8,733 bases of DNA, from the NCBI RefSeq assembly GCF_001039265.1, contig NZ_LFEK01000037.1, forward strand, positions 7,659 through 16,391. The letters run 5' to 3'. The DNA is from Synechococcus sp. GFB01. GTDB taxonomy: Bacteria > Cyanobacteriota > Cyanobacteriia > PCC-6307 > Cyanobiaceae. Under the pieces are notes generated by a model. That model was not told where the DNA came from. It was given only the letters and a program-made list of their open reading frames with translations, and searched no databases. Of this stretch, positions 6,461-8,733 are shown piece after piece (positions within the stretch are counted from its first letter, which is position 1; the number at the start of each line of letters is the position of its first letter). A program made the position numbers and the translations under genes.

Positions 6461-7788
6461 CTAGGCAGAGGCCGCCGGCAACAGCTCCTGCACCATCGCC
6501 GCCAGGGCCGCGACGGCACCGCTCCGGCCTCGCAGGCTGCGGAGATCCTCGCGCACACCCGCCAGCCGTTCAGGACTGGCCAGCCAGTCGGCCGCTTCAG
6601 CGGCGATCTGCTCGGGCGTCACCAGCCCCACCCGCTCCGGCACCACCGTGCGCCCCGCGGCGATGTTGGGCAGCGCCAGCTGCCCGCGGCGCCGCAGCTG
6701 CCAGGCCGTGAAGGCTCTCCCCATCAACCGCCCCACGCCGGGGCATCGGGCGAGCAGCCCGATCAGCCCATCCCAGGCCTCCATCACCTCCAGGTGGTGG
6801 GTGGGCACCACCACGATCATCGGCAGCCCCAGGGCGGCCAGTTCGGCGGTGTTGGCCCCCACCGTGGTGAGGGCGAGGCGACACTGGCTCAGCAGCTGAT
6901 GCGCCGGGTGCGCCATCACCAGCCGGATCCGGGTGCCGGCAGCGGTCACCAGCGCCAGGCCCTGCTCGTCCTCCAGCAGCCGTCCCGGCCGGGCTCCATA
7001 GTGCCGGGCGATGGGACCCGAAGGGTCCAGATACGGGAGCAGATCCTCCGCGGCGATCGTGGGAGCCACAGGGATCACGCAGCGGCAGTCCGGGCGGAGC
7101 CGGGCCAGGCGATCGGCCACCGCACAGAAGAACGGCATCCCCACCTGCAGCTTGATGCGCTTGGAGCCGGGCAGCAGGGCCAGCCATTCGCCCGGCGGCA
7201 GGCGCTGCTCCGCCTGGGGGGCAGGTCGGGCAGATCGGCCATCAGATCGCCCACCACGGTGCAGCGCGAGCGCCAGCGGCGGGGCAGCCGCTCAACCACC
7301 TGGGGCCCCATCGCCGCGATCCGGTCGTTGAAGCGCGGCCAGCGCGCGACCCACTCGGCGTAGGTGAGGTGGCGGTAGCCCAGCCGGGCGGAGAGCAGCA
7401 CGGTCCAGAACTGATCGCCCCCCAGAAACACCACCACGCCGCGGCGGGGCCAGGGGCCGAAGCGAGCCGGCCGCAGCAGCAGCCACCAGAAGCGGCGGGC
7501 GGGCACGATCCTCTCGAACAGCTGCCAGGCGGCTGCGGCCTGGTGTTCCCGGCCCGTGCCGTTGGGGCAGGGCACCAGCACAAGATCCAGGCGGCACGGG
7601 TCACCAGGCTGGCGCGGCCGCAGGGGCCGATCGCGATGCAGGCGCTCCGCCACCGGCCGCACCCAGGTGGTCAGCTCGCCGGGGCCGTTGCTGACCAGCA
7701 CGATGGCCAGAGAAGGCTCATCACCGGGGACGGAGGGCGGATCCCGAAGCTGAGCCGAACCGGAAGGGGCGGGTTCCCGCTGGCTCAA
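6461..7788 (-). CDS. LpxB-like GT-B glycosyltransferase (lipid-A-disaccharide synthase-related), one frame break
   Basis: With one base restored the product is about 442 residues and looks like the cyanobacterial 'lipid-A-disaccharide synthase-related' family, a GT-B sugar-nucleotide glycosyltransferase fold. Seen: [19 protein letters not shown] near residues 27-45 (N-terminal Rossmann start with the LpxB-like GPGE); [17 protein letters not shown] near 204-208, like the LPGSR of Lpx[21 protein letters not shown] near 306-325, the donor-side loop of LpxB-type enzymes; [13 protein letters not shown] near 372-384. The frame breaks at 7216-7221. The start is TTG at 7786-7788; there is no ATG or GTG between it and the first conserved strand, and a stretch inside the tRNA lies just upstream. 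The substrate is unknown; true LpxB is probably a separate gene, so no symbol is given. msrB lies downstream. Confidence 0.8.
7216..7221 (-). other. Frame break in the glycosyltransferase (one base missing in a C6 run)
   Basis: On the coding strand the N-terminal frame reads [14 protein letters not shown] up to a run of six C. Beyond it sense continues one frame over as [19 protein letters not shown]. Seven C would join them as [14 protein letters not shown]. The old frame continues as Arg/Ser/Cys-rich noise. Confidence 0.85.
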
Positions 7789-7805
7789 GTGGGGGAATAG
7801 AAAAA

Positions 7806-7887
7806 TGCGGATGGCGAGACTTGAACTCGCAAGGCCGAAGCCACACGCCCCTCAAACGTGCGTGTCTACCAATTCCACCACATCCGC
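7806..7887 (-). tRNA. tRNA-Leu (anticodon GAG)
   Basis: An 82-nt class II tRNA. Seen on the minus strand: acceptor GCGGATG pairing exactly with CATCCGC; D stem GTG/CAC around GAATTGGTAGA; anticodon stem CACGT/GCGTG (last pair T-G) with loop TTGAGGG, so the anticodon is GAG, reading CUU/CUC Leu codons; a 13-nt variable arm with GGC/GCC closed by TTCG; T stem GCGAG/CTCGC with loop TTCAAGT; discriminator A. The 3' CCA is not encoded and must be added by tRNA nucleotidyltransferase. Directly after the discriminator is a run of five T, then the glycosyltransferase start only 17 bp further on. The long variable arm could also suggest Ser, but a TGA anticodon would break the anticodon stem. Confidence 0.96.
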
Positions 7888-8095
7888 GTGGTTGTCCGCA
7901 GGGCTGAAGCCCTCCGGAGAGGCTGTTGGTCGGACCGAAGCCCGCCCTGGTGCGAGGAGGCCGTCGGCGCTCCGCCCAGCAATATACCCATCGCCGGTGC
8001 GGATCCCTGCCGGTCGGCGGCGCCGGCTCGGCCGGTGAGCGCTGATACAGTCCCGATCGGCCCATTCCCGCTGCATCGCCGCCGAGTCGCCACTG
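7888..8095. promoter_or_regulatory. Divergent spacer between tRNA-Leu and accC with promoter-like AT islands
   Basis: No gene is seen in these 208 bp. On the minus strand TATATT (7986-7981) is a good -10 match in GC-rich DNA and could start tRNA-Leu transcription with a leader of roughly 87 nt. On the plus strand TGATACAGT (8043-8051) resembles an extended -10 and could serve accC with a short leader of about 40 nt. Neither has a recognisable -35. A small inverted repeat GGGCTGAAGCCC (7901-7912) lies just before the tRNA. These are by-eye calls. Confidence 0.3.
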
Positions 8096-8733
8096 ATGCC
8101 CATCGGCAAATTGCTGATCGCCAACCGCGGCGAGATCGCCCTCCGCATCCTGCGCAGCTGCCGCGAGCTCGGCATCCCCACCGTGGCGATCTACAGCACG
8201 GTCGACCGCAACGCCCTGCATGTGCAGCTGGCCGATGAGGCCGTGTGCGTGGGCGAGGCCCCCAGCTCCAAGAGCTACCTCAACATCCCCAACATCCTGG
8301 CGGCCGCCACCTCCCGCGGCGCCGATGCCATTCACCCCGGCTACGGCTTTCTGGCCGAGAACGCCAGGTTCGCCGAGATCTGTGCCGACCACGGCATCAC
8401 CTTCGTGGGTCCCTCGCCCGAGTCGATCCGCTCGATGGGCGACAAATCCACCGCGAAGGCCACGATGCAGCGGGTGGGCGTGCCCACGATCCCCGGCAGC
8501 GAGGGCCTGCTGGAGAGCGTCGAGGACGCCCGCGCCCTGGCGGAGTCGATGGGCTATCCGGTGATGATCAAGGCCACCGCCGGCGGCGGCGGTCGCGGCA
8601 TGCGCCTGGTGCCCTCGGCCGACCAGCTCGAGAACCTGTTCAAGGCGGCCCAGGGCGAAGCCGAGGCGGCCTTCGGCAACCCGGGCCTCTACATGGAGAA
8701 GTTCATCGACCGGCCGCGGCACGTGGAGGTGCA
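8096..8733 (+). CDS. accC: Acetyl-CoA carboxylase, biotin carboxylase subunit AccC (N-terminal part)
   Basis: AccC performs the first half-reaction of acetyl-CoA carboxylase: ATP-dependent carboxylation of the biotin on AccB, the first committed step of fatty acid synthesis. The frame is open from ATG at 8096 to the window edge, giving 212 of the usual ~450 residues. Seen: the N-terminal biotin-carboxylase domain with [20 protein letters not shown] (residues 8-27), [23 protein letters not shown]; then the ATP-grasp start with MGDKSTA (K117, equivalent to E. coli K116), [13 protein letters not shown] (K159 plus the glycine-rich ATP loop) and [14 protein letters not shown] at the edge. It aligns with E. 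coli AccC almost without gaps. No Shine-Dalgarno is visible before the ATG. It is divergent from tRNA-Leu, and the sequence shows no frame break. Confidence 0.96.
   Translation, partial: MPIGKLLIANRGEIALRILRSCRELGIPTVAIYSTVDRNALHVQLADEAVCVGEAPSSKSYLNIPNILAAATSRGADAIHPGYGFLAENARFAEICADHGITFVGPSPESIRSMGDKSTAKATMQRVGVPTIPGSEGLLESVEDARALAESMGYPVMIKATAGGGGRGMRLVPSADQLENLFKAAQGEAEAAFGNPGLYMEKFIDRPRHVEV

Noticed and set aside
6430..6558. N-terminal extension of MsrB upstream of the chosen ATG
   Set aside because: The extra 43 residues are Arg/Cys/Pro-rich, unlike any targeting signal I recognise, and overlap the end of the glycosyltransferase gene.
7721..8722. A 333-codon minus-strand frame across accC and the tRNA
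   Set aside because: It runs through a certain tRNA gene and opposite unmistakable AccC motifs; its His/Gly/Ala-rich product has no recognisable pattern.
1..8733. CRISPR array, insertion sequence, attachment site or defence system
   Set aside because: No regularly spaced direct repeats, transposase motifs or terminal inverted repeats were seen. The tRNA-Leu is intact with no duplicated 3' end or integrase next to it.

Overview
The window reads as ordinary chromosomal DNA from a very GC-rich cyanobacterium, most like the Cyanobium / Synechococcus (alpha-cyanobacterial) group. Four things point there: an SMC protein with the cyanobacterial-style start MVHIKQVEL and Walker B stretch LDEVDSFLDGVNVERL; copies of the HIP1 palindrome GCGATCGC; a tandem PRC-barrel protein directly behind smc; and a tRNA-Leu(GAG) divergent from accC. 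The lineage is an inference from protein recognition, since no search was run.

Layout. Positions 2-340 hold the C-terminus of a CPA1-type Na+/H+ antiporter (+). It overlaps tail to tail with a minus-strand pair, 722-1210 then 306-716, which resembles the YqjD (DUF883) / YqjE (PF07332) membrane pair. A divergent promoter region (1211-1307) separates this pair from smc (1308-4925, +). A tandem PRC-barrel protein follows (4969-5976, +). A compact hairpin at 5978-5995 lies between it and the convergent msrB (5986-6429, -). Upstream of msrB on the same strand is an LpxB-like glycosyltransferase (6461-7788, -), and upstream of that tRNA-Leu(GAG) (7806-7887, -). A 208-bp divergent spacer leads to accC (8096 to the window end, +), the biotin carboxylase subunit of acetyl-CoA carboxylase.

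How the genes relate. smc (chromosome organisation) and the PRC-barrel gene are probably co-transcribed. The glycosyltransferase and msrB may form another short unit. The yqjD/yqjE-like genes are 5 bp apart and surely form an operon. The other neighbours are housekeeping genes without an obvious shared pathway.

Main observation. Several genes are broken by one-base frame changes, and each falls in a short G or C homopolymer: smc near 2414-2416 (one base missing) and 3157-3160 (one extra), the glycosyltransferase at 7216-7221 (one missing), and probably the yqjD-like gene at 763-767 plus 725-727 (one extra, one missing). Correcting these runs restores full-length family-typical proteins. Consensus-sequence error is the simplest explanation; real mutation is less likely. 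I found no mobile element, CRISPR array, phage module or novel multi-gene system.
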